64,000 bases of DNA, taken from assembly GCA_034440575.1 (NCBI GenBank), contig JAOTOL010001335.1, positions 372,001 to 436,000 on the forward strand, read 5' to 3'. This DNA is from Imbricaverruca yamaguchii. Taxonomy: Eukaryota; Arthropoda; Thecostraca; Neoverrucidae. Position numbers and translations under genes: made by a program. Below the pieces are notes generated by a model. The model was not told the origin of the DNA, ran no database searches, and was given only the letters and a program-made list of their open reading frames with translations. Below are positions 44,581-57,944 of this stretch, piece by piece (position 1 is the stretch's first letter; the number at the start of each line of letters is the position of its first letter).

Positions 44581-46840
44581 AACATAACGTAAGTCAAAGC
44601 TAGTGTTTGTAGTTACCTCCGCAACGATCTCAGAGGCTTTTGTTCAAGGTCCTTGGTTTTGGGATCCTTGTATTTTATGACAATGTGAAGGAAGCCATGC
44701 GTGCATTGGTGGAATATTGCATGTATTTCAGGGATGCACGGCCCTTACATGCAAGGGGGCGCTTCCTCATTTGGTTCCATGTTAACAATCACCGGGCCCA
44801 AGGTAGGGGCTCACAAAGATAGGATAGGTACCCGTCTTAAGACGAGTAGCCTCCTATTTCAACATTGTATTTAAGGTCACGATTACTGACCTAAGGTCCC
44901 GATTGGGACCTATTCGCTGGTAACACTCAACCAATGACATGCCAACAAATTAAACCCCACGGCGAAACTCGTTTTGACTGGTGTCACAGCAGTTGTCTCG
45001 GTGTTAATAAGTCAACTAGGACAAAGATATGCCGTGATGTGCTTATTTAACACATGTCAGCCATGTTTCAGGCTAGTTATTCCATGATTAATTCGTGTCC
45101 ACGGAAGTCAAGTACCGGGTTCAATGTACGAAAAGCTGAGATGAGTTGTGACAGTATATTTAGAGCTTTCATGAAATGGATTCATAGCATCCATGTCAAT
45201 TTTACAAAACTGGTTTCATACATCCACACATGGATAGACATGCTGAGCACAAAGCAAACACTGTTCTTCGACACGGCACTGCGGTACCTACCACACATCG
45301 AAGATGCGTCATACATCCTGCGGTCACATCACACCATTAGTCTGTTATGATCTGATGGGTGCCTGACATCTGATGGGACATGATTTCAGCTACTGTTGGC
45401 CTTATATAGAAAGCTCCAGAGCGAACACTTTCCGAGCATGAGGTAGCTCAAGCCGGCTTTCTCTGATCGCCCGTGCATGGCAGGCGGACACCGTGGAGAT
45501 CTACGATCCTTCCACGCAGATTTCTGGCGCATTTGGTGCTATCAGGAAGTGGCGCATAAACGCAGACATTTTTTACGTACGCTATCAACTCGTCTCCATC
45601 CCAACTCTCGCAACACCGGAGTCACATGCTTAACGTCGGCCTAAGCCACTCACGGTACGAGCACTAAAATGGATGGCTTTCGGTTCTTCTGTGCTGCAGT
45701 GCAGCTTCTCCAGGCCCCAATGCAGTATCGAGCATGCGGAAATATTTTTGCTTCGATGAACGTTCGCGTTGTGCCTTTGGGCACCCCGTGGCACATCGTA
45801 GCCAGGCCGACTAATAACATGCGACAACGTTCAACGACTGCGGGGATGTGCTTGTCTTATGTAGATGAGGACTGATGGTGACACCTAGGATTTTAACACT
45901 GAGATAAATTGAAATTCCGTCGCTTCCGATCTAAACTGAAAAGTTTAATTCGGAAAGTTGGTATCGAATAATGAACAGGGCTGAAGTAGAGGGCAGGACA
46001 TATCATTATCACTGGATGAGGGAAGGCCAGGTAAATGGCAATGCGTAGTATGGTACAGTCACCAGGATATCCTTCCCCGATATACACTGGATTTAACGAT
46101 TGCTATGTGTGGAGGGATATGCAGCAGGGGAAATGCGGAGGGAATGTCCGCCCATCCCGTCGACACATTAGATGAGCTTTTGAGGAAAAGGACATTTTCT
46201 GGTTAAAAGGCAATTAGGCGCTCCACAAGGGTACGTCGAAGGTACACTTTTCGAAGATTCAGTAATATACTTGCTGCGCACACGCACGGTTGCCAGATGG
46301 CTTGGAGCAAGATTTCATGTATTATAAAGCACATCCAGAACGCACCAGTCGCTTACAGCCCTTGTTGAAATAGACGCACCACGTGTCAGCCAGACTGGCC
46401 GCGCCGGCACAGCTGCGTGCTCATTTGTCCCACACGGTTAGGACAAGTCGACTGTACTCGACGACTGTGCCTGACTGCGCCTGCACCACCGCCCCCGCCA
46501 CGAGCCTCAGGTCAGTGCCAACGTTGAGAGCCGCAGTCACCTGCAACAGTTGGATTGTCGTTAGGCACAATCCGAGAGCTAGAAAGTTCTGCAGTCAGGG
46601 ACCACGCTGCAATAAGCCATAGTTTCTAGATGATATATGACCAAATGCCAGTGGCGAGATATATGACGTCAATTCTTTGTTAGTTCACTGTTCCCACCTT
46701 CCCTATTTTGGAGCATATACTCGTGATCAGACCTGACAGCGACGTGAAACTTTGCGCCTTTGTAGAAGACAACATACCCTGCAACATATTCCAGGGATAA
46801 CCAGTTTTTATTCTCACCTAATCTCGTGACCTGACGAGAA
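44581..46840. other. Single-copy stretch, ~2.3 kb
   Basis: Frames up to 98 codons (for example plus strand 45054-45350) show no recognisable domain. No repeats, RNA genes or transposon termini were recognised, apart from short TGATGGG and CCTAAGGTC echoes. Confidence 0.4.
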
Positions 46841-46906
46841 GACGAGAAGACTAAAATGAGAAGCGCTGCCGACTTTGACCTCGCCTAGCTCATGTGGTGG
46901 TCATAT
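46841..46906 (+). repeat. 66-bp exact direct repeat, copy 1
   Basis: Begins GACGAGAAGACTAAAATGAG and ends TGTGGTGGTCATAT. Identical to 47056-47121, with 149 bp between copies. Confidence 0.97.
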
Positions 46907-47055
46907 CATCGATGTGACCCAGATTATTGTTGCGTTTTCGTTGGAGAAATATCTGCACATAAATGTGCAAAACAGGAAGTATTTTGATGCCTCGGTCGGA
47001 CAGCTCTCAGAAAGCATAACCCTAGAATGAAACTTTGATAAGAAGTCTCATTTTA
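46907..47055. other. Spacer between the 66-bp direct repeats
   Basis: Single-copy. Contains TCTCATTTTAGACGAGAAGA at its right edge, partly complementary to the repeat start (CTAAAATGAGA). Confidence 0.5.
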
Positions 47056-47121
47056 GACGAGAAGACTAAAATGAGAAGCGCTGCCGACTTTGACCTCGCC
47101 TAGCTCATGTGGTGGTCATAT
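47056..47121 (+). repeat. 66-bp exact direct repeat, copy 2
   Basis: Identical to copy 1 over 66 bases. Sequence diverges completely immediately after. Confidence 0.97.
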
Positions 47122-47402
47122 GTACTGCCCCTCAGGGAATGTATTGTTGTCTTTTTCCCCAGGATTAAAAACGCGGCAACACATGGACACCATAGCTTGC
47201 TATCCAGTGCTTTCTTATCCAGTGAGTCCGACAAATGTCACGTTTTCCTTGTAGGCACGAATTTGAAGAATGTTCACCGGATCCTTCATCATGCAGCGAC
47301 GAATATCTAACCCGGTGCACCTTTGGACATAGGAAAGTGTATCCCACTGTACCTTTCAGCTTACTTCTATAATCATTCCGGTTTTGCTACACATACACAA
47401 AT
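47122..47402. other. Single-copy spacer
   Basis: No gene recognised. Confidence 0.35.
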
Positions 47403-47540
47403 TAGAGTATTTAGGGGCCGTTGGCCCGTGCCCCTCCATCCCTTAGGCGCAAAAGGCCAGTTACTGGCTAACAGGGCGCCGAATGCGCCCTTTGTCCTGC
47501 AAGTAGTGTGCCCAAAGCTTGAATGGGTGTCCCAGATGGA
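47403..47540. mobile_element. Possible MITE remnant with GGGCGC hairpin
   Basis: GGCCGTTGGCCCGTGCCCCTCC is followed by TTAGGCGCAAAAGGCC, and a perfect hairpin AGGGCGC-CGAAT-GCGCCCT lies near 47480-47500. The same architecture (GGCGCAC...GTGCGCC) occurs in the candidate MITE at 35.7 kb. Ends are not defined. Confidence 0.35.
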
Positions 47541-47587
47541 TGAAGGATGTCTCAGGTCTGAAAACAAAAATATGTTGGTGTGCAAGG

Positions 47588-47765
47588 TGTGGGGATGGCC
47601 CAGTAATTGCGATGTTGAGCTCTGGATGCAAAGGTCCGGGGTTCAACACTGGCACCGCTCTGGATATTTCCGAATCCCGCGGCCCACTGGCGACACAGTG
47701 TGGGTTCCGCTATTAGGCATGATTGTGCATACAGTGCGTCGTGAACCACCCAATAAGCAAAAAGG
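47588..47765 (+). mobile_element. tRNA-headed SINE, family A, older copy
   Basis: Aligns over its length with 36647-36829. The head is GGGGATGGCCCAGTAATTG (A box decayed) with a B box GGGGTTCAACACTGG. The body has TCCCGCGGCCCACTGGCGAC, ACAGTGTGGGTTCCGC and CATTAGG-like TATTAGGCAT, and the 3' end is GTGCGTCGTGAACCACCCAA with an A-rich tail. No clear target-site duplication. Confidence 0.82.
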
Positions 47766-50700
47766 TACGAAAGTGTGCGCCGTGGATCTACACTACGACC
47801 CCAAGGCCTGTAGCCGCTTTCATAAACTGAGGGTGCACACCCATGATTGCATTATTTTTCAGGTTTTTGGTCGGTCCGAGCACTGCTCTCTCATTTCCCA
47901 TGTGTTTGGTATTGACTATATGCGATTGATAATTGACATATCTATATTTCGGTGGATTATTTTAAACCAGGTGTGTATGCTTGACTAACGAAATTGTTTC
48001 CTTCGTTGTGAAGCTATTGCAAAATCATGTATTTATGAGATGATCATGCCATTAAGTATGTTTTCTTTCTCAACATTTAATGTGGGGTCTTTGAGTCCAG
48101 TGACTCCCTGTGCTGCGAAACACTGACATACGAGACCCGCGGTTCATACTTTGATAAGATGATATGGCATCTGGCGTCGGCCGTGGGTGTCGCATTGGGC
48201 CACCGCAGGCTGAGCAGGGTTGTACTGGTGGTGCTAATGTGTTAGGTGTCGTCTGCAGAGCCCTGACCCATGACCCCGAGCGGTGGGGCGACGAGTGGGT
48301 TGCTTGTGGGAAACTGAAGGGGGATGCTGGTCTGCCTGAGCCAACAAAGCAACTAATATTATTAACGGCTTGGCTGGTTGTCTGTCGAATCCAGAGTACG
48401 TCGGTTTACTATATAGGTATTAGTGCCACCGTCAGTGGCCATAGCCTACATCGGAGGTGGGCTGAACGTAGCGGAAGCCTGAATTATGAACGGCAGAACG
48501 TTTGTTGTTCTTTTTTCCAGAAGAGACGACGCACCGAAACGGTCACGGCAAGGACGTGCATATAGTGCATTCAGAAGTGGCATGCACGGCGCACGGGGCC
48601 GTTGTTAGGGAGGGGGTCCGGCGTAAGGGGTCAAGTTAGCCTCGCAATAATTCCTGAAAATGTGGAAAGTTCCATAATTGGAGTGCAGATGTCTCCCAGA
48701 ATACTTCTCGAGGTGAGAATGGGTGACTGAAAAACAGAATACCCCTTGTTAAATACCTATATACTTTTGCCTACTATTTTTGTTTCAAATTTCCAAATGC
48801 CCTTGAAGTATGAAGGAGAAGTTCCCTTGAGCATTGTGTACTTTTTGGAGGGCAATTGGTATTATTGTGCTTTTGGGTATTCACGAGACAAATTTTTCAT
48901 GCATTTTAAACCTCCGTGAAGAAAAGAAAGGGGCTAGGATTGGTTAGGCTAAGTAAGGTTCTAATTTTTTTTTCCGAGTTGGGAAATATTGTAATTTGTT
49001 CGGACTTTTCAAAAAGGGTTCGATTGCGTTAGGTTTTTAATTTCAAATTTTTTAGAACGATGCATTTTTATTTAACCATTTATAAAACAAATCCTTACAT
49101 GGGATGCTAGGCTAGGTTGGGTTAGGTCATGTTGCAATTTTTAAACCCTTAACATCATTTGTGTATGCTAACCTCACTCGACAGTCTTCAATTCGAAAAT
49201 TCTGCTTGGCACCCCAGCCTCTGCATGATTTCAAATACGCCACTGGACGGAAATAACAAATTGATAGGAACTGGAAGTATGTCAGGGAGATTGGATGGTA
49301 CCGCCCCGCCATCTGACTGGTCTCCATTATAACGGAAAAGGCTCGTCAGATGTCACGCATTTGATTTCCCTAATCTTGTTCTTAAAACTTCTGACATTTG
49401 TGAAAAAGCATGACAATCTATGCTTTTCTTTCCTAGCCTTCCGTCCCCCCCCTCTCCACCAATCACCATGACCTGCCTAGTCTTCTGACCAGGAAAGGCC
49501 TCGAAGGAGCTCCTTACACCTACTATTGAGCAGTAAACACACAACCAAGTGCAGGCCCGGCTCCATCCCGTCCTTAGTAACAAACAAATACAATAGATGC
49601 AAGCAATCTGTACATCTTCACAAGGCCAAAATAGGATATTGCGCACAGAAATCAGCCTCTGTTTCATGGATCCTTTTTTATTTTGGGTCCCCCTTAACAA
49701 AATTACGTCTGCATTCCTCCTTATCAGCTCTACTCACTTTTGTTCAAAGGAAGCCCACCTAAAGCGGGCATCTACTATTGACATGCCACAAAATCAAGGT
49801 AGAAATATACTGTCTACTTTGACACAAACTTCATCCGCACAAGTATACAAATATCAACCCCTTTAGACAAAGCCTCGCTATCTAATCATGAACAACCCAG
49901 GCCCTTGAGTACCACTCGGTACTCGCTCCCAACATTGGAGAATTGGAGGATTGAAGGATTGATGTCACCATACTTCTACTCCGAGTGTCAACTATGCTGC
50001 CTCTCAGGGTCTTGCATGTTTCTACAGCTTCCTTCGACATATCACTGCCTACATCGTTAACTTCTACAATTAATCATACTGTTGCAGCACATATACTACC
50101 ACTCTACAATCCGCAACCATACTAGCCTAACGCTACTACTCTACTCCAGAACCCTTTCTAGCTAAACGCTCACATTCAGAAACCGGGTTTGGGGAGCAGT
50201 AAATAATTTCCGATTTCGAAGGAAAAAATCTTCGTTTGATATGAACATGCGTCGACCCTGTTTAAGACCCGATATATCATATGCCTAAGGCCTGCTATAT
50301 CAGGAAATGTCCTTAGAGTTACAGAAAATTTCATTTTGGTGCAAATTTTTGGTTTAAATTCACCAATGGGGGAAGGGACATGTTCCCTTTGACCTCGCTG
50401 GATCCGACCCTACGGGATCAACTTCCTTAGCTTAGGCCCTTGAGAAATATGCACGAGTCTGACTAGTTAGGTTATTGTTACAAGAGCCACCAAATACGTA
50501 ACCCTCGAGTCACATCAGTTATTTTTGTCATCATGAGAGAAATAACTGCTAACAATGGTGCGGCCAGAAACTTCTTAAGGGGGGGGGACCCCGGAAAATG
50601 TGATGAAACACAGGACGCTTCCGGCGCGCGAAGCGCTTCGTAAATTTCTGGTTTTCCGTGATTAAAATCCCAACATTTCTCAATCCATCGTATTTTAGGG

Positions 50701-51556
50701 TGCTAAGGGTGTAGTGGGAGGTGGGCCCCGCCCTGCCCGCACTATCGGATAAGCCTTTGACTGCTAGCTCTAGCCTGCTCGTCCCTCGAAGCCCCTTCCT
50801 CACAGATGCTCCTCCAATTATCCTAAGACCTGAAACTTATTACTCGTCCAGGACGGGGTTCTTCTCCCTTTAACACGATGACCGGAGAAAAGGCGGAATC
50901 CATGCACTACTGTTCTGTTTCGACGATGTCATGCATGCACAGGGATATTGTAATGAAGTCTTCTGATTGTCTCGCAAATTGATACTACATCCTACGCAAA
51001 AAAAAAATTGGAGATCGCTAGTAATTATGAAAGCTGCAGGCATGGCTGGAGATGCCGGTCAGAGAGAGATGGGACGGGCCCCTGGTTTTGCACTGGTTGG
51101 GTTTAAGTGTTAGTGTCTCACTTTGCATTTTCAGTAGTTTGAACATATGTCCCGAAAATAAGAACCCGGACCACCCCGCCACTGGTTTGATCACAGATTT
51201 CCACTCTTGAATGCGATGTACGAATGCTCCCGAACGTCGGCCAACCGGCCCTCCGCCCAGTTGCCATGTGTTCAAGGTCACAAAGGCTTCGTTGGCATAA
51301 CGGCTCGACGCGCCGGAGGATCTCAACCTCATTTGATCCTATCGACCCCCCCCTCTCCAAAATCCCGGTTAGCGTTATGAGTAAGGTTTTCAGGTGCGCG
51401 TGCTACACCAATTTGGTAGCTGAGAGCGGATTTCGCTCTCTTCCCCGGTGTGGTTTTTCGACTGCCGTCCCCTTCCCAATTGTGATAGGGGGAGAAACTC
51501 GGTGACTTTTTCTAACTTTCTTCTATAGTCGCAAAATTTTAATCGCGTGACTACAC
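47766..51556. other. Longest low-repeat stretch, ~3.8 kb, no gene recognised
   Basis: Frames reach 133 codons (plus strand 48164-48565) without a known domain. Several CCAGTGGCG-type words occur (reverse strand near 49235 and 51170), common at ends of non-autonomous hAT-like repeats, but I could not pair them. G-runs lie at 50580-50588 and C-runs at 49447 and 51347. TTAGG-like words near 48940-49130 are scattered, not arrayed. Confidence 0.4.
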
Positions 51557-53156
51557 CAGAGGCGGCTCCAGGGCAAATATTGGGAGGCACCTCTGACGGA
51601 TTGTTGCGAAAACGTAGGAACAGCATGCCTAAATATCATCATCGTGTTACTTTTCAGGTGATTGTAATTTGTTATTCAGTTGCTCATATTATCTTGTTTA
51701 CCTACAAAAATGCCTATTTTGAGCCAAATCATGTCAGAGGCGAATCCAGGGGAAGACAAAATTGGCAACAAGCGACCGGTTTTCTAAAAGCGGCATCATT
51801 ACGTTGCCGTTATAAAGTTTGGAGGAAGGAGGAGGACAAACGGTAATAATGCGTCACAAGCAGTGACGGAGCCATAAATGTTCTCAATGGCAGATCCAGT
51901 CGATGACGAAGTGTTCAGGACATGCACAAATACGCTCAACGTATCTTCCAGCCAGACATCCCTTTCAGAGGAAAAGGCGCCCCATTGAAACGAAGAGGCA
52001 CTCCCCGGTATCCTCGAGATCACCCCACCCCCACCCCAACCTGCCCGACCAACGAATTTTGCCGCCGAATGAAAAGATCGAACTAAGCACCTCCAAGGAA
52101 AATATGTCCCCACCTGAGAATTCCTGCATCAGCCCATAATCAGGGTCTTTTATAATATGATTCCCTGGTGACTACTTTGCATGAGTGTTGATTTCTGAAA
52201 ATGATGGGGGGGGGGAGTGGAGGCAAATACACGAAGGGAATGGGTAAGCCGAAATGGATTGATTGAGGGCACATTCCATGGCGTCATATGTTAAAAGTTG
52301 AGAATATTGAGAATATACAGACCCATGCGGCTTTAATTTTTCTCCATGTTTTCCTCCTGACTTTGCTATTGCAAAAAAGCCCATCTCGACATCACAAAAA
52401 TATAGATCTGACCGGTAAAATTATCTTGAACTATTCAGTTTTGAAATGGGCCCAATAGATTCCGAGATCTAAGGGGGACAGTTTTGGAATGCCCTCCCCA
52501 AATCTACAGATTCAGGTCTAGCAAAACCATACCGTAAAAGGGTTAAGTTAATTTCGTACCAGGTGTCTTATCACCTTTCATGGGCTGCTATTGTCCCCAG
52601 CTCCGTTATAGCTCCATTATCTCCTATACCCACCTACGAAAGTTTACCGTAAACATTTTTTTCTCGCAAATTTATGGATACATATCACTGACTTTCAGTA
52701 CAAACTCAGAATCAATATGTACTTGTGGCGACCCAATTCTGATATTCAAACGCTTGCATTCTTTGGTAAGAGAACTTTCCATACCCATTTTACTTCTATG
52801 GGTTCGCCAATGGTATAATACACAAGTTAGCTCATTGGCTATGTGGTATCATATGAATAAGGGCATGCAAAGTACGTGAAGTACTAGACTAAAGCCATCC
52901 CTTCGATGATAGCGTAATTAATACTACTTTGGTAAAACCAGTAACTTGTTGAACCAACTTTGGCCTCCCTTTGATCCGCCCTTGACATATTAGGCTTAAA
53001 ATAAGCATTTCAATAGATCAAGAAGGTAGTATGAGCAGTTGAATTTCACGTTATAGTCACCTGAACAGTGAAAATATTCAGATCTACGTCCTATTCCTAA
53101 GCTTTCCAATGTATGTAAAAAGTGCCTTCCAGAATTGATTCCTGGAGCCGCCTGTG
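51557..53156. mobile_element. Candidate hAT-like element bounded by inverted CAGAGGCGGCTCCAGG ends
   Basis: The left end CAGAGGCGGCTCCAGG (51557-51572) and the right end, reverse-complemented CACAGGCGGCTCCAGG (53141-53156), match 15/16. Further inward GGGAGGCAC and GGAAGGCAC also correspond. A third similar end, CAGAGGCGAATCCAGG, lies at 51735-51750. The flanking 8-mers (GACTACAC, ATGCGATT) do not match, so the two ends may belong to two insertions. Interior frames show no transposase. Confidence 0.4.
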
Positions 53157-53929
53157 ATGCGATTAAGACACGAAAATGTCGGCACGACGTAGAGTAAAGA
53201 AAGGCAGGAATGTTTATCAAATTTCACGCTCTTACCACATCAAGGTAGGGAACGACAGACGAAAAACCACAAGCATGAAGAATCTCCCTAAACGGAAGAT
53301 GCCAAACGAAGGTGCTTGAGGAGCCACAAATTAATATAACTTCGCCGCTGCTACTATCATGGAATGTACCGGCATATTGTACAAGCTAAATACATCGATA
53401 AATTACGTTGGCTTCACCAAAATAGCACTCACCTTTGAATTCTGTCCAAATCCTCTCCTGGCTGGAGCAAGCTGCAAACATCATCGAGCCGCACACCACG
53501 CTGCAAACATGATCCAGTCGCGCCCTCCAATTCGGTGTAGTGGTGGGCAACGATACTTACGTTCAAGCCTGTACTTTGTCCTCGTGAAGGGCGCACAACC
53601 CAACTATATATATTTTTCATGTGTGTGGTAAATGGCCTAAAACTAAAAAGAATATGGTATAGTTTTTCTGGTTGCATGTGGTCAATAATTTAATTCAATT
53701 TATTTGCACTCACAGATGGCAAGAAACAAGTACCAAAGAAGTACTCATTCGTTCCCCACCATGAATTCGGACGTCACTAAATATTTCAGCTTGCTCACAC
53801 TTTATCTGCACAGTACACACACACACACCTGCTGGACACACACGGTCACAAATATGGTGAAAACCGAGAATGTCGAGAAAAATCTTCAGGTGACTGGTAA
53901 GCATCTGATAATGCTGCAGACGAAGTTTT
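53157..53929. other. Single-copy stretch
   Basis: GAGCAAGCTGCAAACATCAT / CCACGCTGCAAACATGAT near 53465-53515 is a ~44-bp imperfect duplication. No gene recognised. Confidence 0.35.
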
Positions 53930-54273
<344 letters not shown>

Positions 54274-54284
54274 GCTACAAACTA

Positions 54285-55551
54285 ACACAGGTGATGCTAC
54301 ACGGACCGGTGATGCTACACTAACAGGTGATGCGACGGGCCGGCACACTCAGGTGATGCGACGGGCCGCCACACTCACGAACAGGTGATGCGACGGACCG
54401 CCACACTCACGAACAGGTGATGCGACGGACCGGCACACTCAGGTGATGCGACGGACCGGCACACTCACTAACAGGTGATGCTACGGGCCTAACAGGTGAT
54501 GCTACACTAACAGGTGATGCGACGGACCGGCACACTCACTAACAGGTGATGCGACGGACCGGCACACTCACGAACAGGTGATGCGACGGACCGGCACACT
54601 CACTAACAGGTGATGCGACGGACCGGCACACTCACGAACAGGTGATGCGACGGACCGGCACACTCAGGTGATGCGACGGACCGGCACACTCACTAACAGG
54701 TGATGCGACGGACCGGCACACTCACTAACAGGTGATGCGACGGACCGGCACACTCACGAACAGGTGATGCGACGGACCGGCACACTCAGGTGATGCGACG
54801 GACCGAACAGGTGATGCGACGGACCGGGCCACACTCACAACAGGTGATGCGACGCGACCGCACACTCACTAACAGGTGATGCGACGGACCGGCACACTCA
54901 CTAACAGGTGATGCGACGGACCGGCACACTCACGAACAGGTGATGCGACGGACCGGCACACTCAGGTGATGCGACGGACCGCCACACTCACGAACAGGTG
55001 ATGCTACACTAACAGGTGATGCTACACTAACAGGTGATGCTACACTAACAGGTGATGCGACGGACCGGCACACTCAGGTGATGCGACGGACCGGCACACT
55101 CACGAACAGGTGATGCGACGGACCGGCACACTCAGGTGATGCGACGGACCGGCACACTCACTAACAGGTGATGCGACGGACCGGCACACTCAGGTGATGC
55201 GACGGACCGGCACACTCACTAACAGGTGATGCGACGGACCGGCACACTCAGGTGATGCGACGGACCGGCACACTCACTAACAGGTGATGCGACGGACCGG
55301 CACCACAACAGGTGATGCGACGGACCGGCACACTCAGGTGATGCGACGGACCGGCACACTCACGAACAGGTGATGCGACGGACCGGCACACTCAGGTGAT
55401 GCGACGGGCCGCCACACTCACGAACAGGTGATGCGACGGACCGGCACACTCAGGTGATGCGACGGACCGGCACACTCACGAACAGGTGATGCGACGGACC
55501 GGCACACTCAGGTGATGCGACGGACCGGCACACTCACTAACAGGTGATGCG
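54285..55551. repeat. Minisatellite mixing 32-bp and 26-bp units
   Basis: The shared core is CAGGTGATGCGACGGACCGG plus CACACT. The longer unit adds CACTAA or CACGAA. The two lengths alternate over parts of 55060-55551, giving a 58-bp higher-order period. Short CAGGTGATGCTACACTAA units occur in blocks near 54290-54320 and 55000-55050. Confidence 0.94.
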
Positions 55552-55969
55552 ATGTGGCGGCTCAGTCAGCGGTGCTGAAGCTGCTGGTCTCTGGTCCAAG
55601 AGCTCAAAGAGCTGCTGTCGCATGTCGAGGGTGGTGTTTATCATTGGACCATGCGCTCACTCCAGCCCAGTTATCATGAGGCCTCACACCAACTTGACTG
55701 GCTCATAATAGCCGTGCTATATTTGACCTTCCGTGGCTGTTGACCTACGTCTCAGCTTACCTTGGCAGCCCGGCCTTGGTTTGAATACTCCGTTTCAAAA
55801 ATACGCCTTTATTAGTAATAACCCCCGTTGATTCCTTCACAGCATCACGAGGCAAGCGCCTTCAACACTGACGCGACATCGCCGAAAGACACAATGGTAA
55901 TGGCAGACGACGTACATACCCAGCCACCGAATATACTGCCACATACTGAGTACACTGGACGCCGCGGAC
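55552..55969. other. Single-copy spacer
   Basis: No gene recognised. Confidence 0.35.
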
Positions 55970-56800
55970 ACGCCTGTGCTGAGCAGACCCCCGCTGCTGA
56001 CCGTCACGACCGTCTGCTGAGCAGACCCCCGCTGCTGACCGTCACGACCGTCTGCTGAGCAGACCCCCGCTGCTGACCGTCACGACCGTCTGCTGAGCAG
56101 ACCACCGCTGCTGACCGTCACGACCGTCTGTGCTGAGCAGACCCCCGCTGCTGACCGTCACGACCGTCTGCTGAGCAGACCCCCGCTGCTGACCGTCACG
56201 ACCGTCTGCTGAGCAGACCCCCGCTGCTGACCGTCACGACCGTCTGCTGAGCAGACCCCCGCTGCTGACCGTCACGACCGTCTGCTGAGCAGACCCCCGC
56301 TGCTGACCGTCACGACCGTCTGCTGAGCAGACCCCCGCTGCTGACCGTCACGACCGTCTGTGCTGAGCAGACCCCCGCTGCTGACCGTCACGACCGTCTG
56401 CTGAGCAGACCCCCGCTGCTGACCGTCACGACCGTCTGCTGAGCAGACCCCCGCTGCTGACCGTCACGACCGTCTGCTGAGCAGACCCCCGCTGCTGACC
56501 GTCAACGACCGTCTGCTGAGCAGACCCCGCTGCTGACCGTCACGACCGTCTGCTGAGCAGACCCCCGCTGCTGACCGTCACGACCGTCTGCTGAGCAGAC
56601 CCCCGCTGCTGACCGTCACGACCGTCTGCTGAGCAGACCCCCGCTGCTGACCGTCACGACCGTCTGCTGAGCAGACCCCCGCTGCTGACCGTCACGACCG
56701 TCTGCTGAGCAGACCCCCGCTGCTGACGGTCACGACCGTCTGCTGAGCAGACCCCCGCTGCTGACCGTCACGACCGTCTGTGCTGAGCAGACCCCCGCAG
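55970..56800. repeat. 38-bp minisatellite, ~22 copies
   Basis: The unit contains TCTGCTGAGCAGACCCCCGC, then TGCTGACCGTCACGACCG. A 40-bp variant has TGTGCTGAGCAG. CTGCTGAGCAG is nearly palindromic. Copies are almost identical. Confidence 0.96.
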
Positions 56801-56900
56801 CAGTGTGTATCTGACAACAATCGACCCAACGAGTGTCGCCGTCCTGCCTGGAACTGGAGAGCGAAATGCTGCCAAATGCTGCCAAGAAGACGTCACCGGT
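56801..56900. other. Short single-copy spacer
   Basis: Contains a GAAATGCTGCCAAATGCTGCC direct duplication. Confidence 0.4.
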
Positions 56901-57020
56901 AGTGACTCCCCGGCCCAAGGCCGTGTGAAGGTGGTGGCTCCTCGACCCAAGGCCGTGTGAAGGTGGTGGCTCCCCGATCTAAGGTCGTGTGAAGGTGGTG
57001 GCTCCTCGACCCAAGGTCGT
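56901..57020. repeat. 32-bp tandem repeat, ~3.5 copies
   Basis: The unit contains AAGGCCGTGTGAAGGTGGTG, then GCTCCTCGACCC. Confidence 0.9.
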
Positions 57021-57944
57021 GAACAGGTGGTTACCGCGGTTCATGCCGGGCGGCAAACGCTGCCTCCTGGTGGCGTTCTCCTCTACAATATATCTGAGTT
57101 GATCCGTGGATTTCATTGTCCAATGTTCTGTTGTTCCATTGCACCAGCAGGTCATGTGCATGTATGTTTGCAGGTTTGATCTCGCTATACTCGTGCTGCT
57201 TTCTTGGGAGCTTGCCAAGTCATAATCGCGGACTCCGTGCTGCATTGAAGGTGTTTGACGATGGTTTGCACATACTGGCTTGGAACGTGGGCGTGGGCGT
57301 CTCGTGTGTTGCGCGAGATAGAGTGAATGGGCTTAGATTGGTGTTGGTAGGCATGTAGGCGTGTAGGATTTTGGTGGATGGTTTCTTTGGAATTCATGAT
57401 GTGACATTGGTTGGGGGTGCTGCACTTTGTTTTTTATCCAGGTTTATAGCACCCATTTACATCGTATCTCCAGGTGGGCCTCTATGGCTCTTACTGAATC
57501 TTAACACTTCGTGACTTTTATGAATAACCTTTTAATTTTTTATCTTCATCTGATGCGATAGCGTTAAAACTAACACCAGCAAAAAGGAACACACCCCATC
57601 CTGTCAACGTATATTCACATTTCTACTATGGCTTCAAATAAGAGAAGAGTAAGAAGTGTAAGAATAAGAAGTAGCAGGAGTATGAAGTAAGAAGAGTAAG
57701 AGGTAATAAGAGCAAGAAGGAAGCAAAATGTGAGTGTTCCTGAACCGCATTTCAAGTTGATTCTTCCCTTGCATTGCAGATATAACATGCAATGTCAGAG
57801 GGTGTGGGCGCGGGTGCGGTGGGGGGGGCGGTCGGAATAGGGGTGCGGACGTCAGGGCGCCGTTCCAACCAGAGGGAAAGAAAGCTGGGGTTAGCTTTTC
57901 GAGTCAGTCTCTCATACTTGTTAGTGAGATGTGTTGTGAGTCAA
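57021..57944. other. Single-copy stretch
   Basis: An (AAGAGTAAGA)-like purine-rich region lies at 57640-57725. Frames are under about 90 codons with no domain. No gene recognised. Confidence 0.4.

Noticed and set aside
47588..47765. Target-site duplication for the older family A SINE
   Set aside because: GCAAGGTGT and GCAAAAAGGTAC flanks are only loosely alike, so I do not claim one.
48164..48565. 133-codon plus-strand frame as a gene
   Set aside because: No recognisable domain, no splice or promoter signals, and length within chance for this composition.
48940..49130. TTAGG-like arthropod telomere words
   Set aside because: Only scattered GGTTAGG/GCTAGG words, no tandem array.
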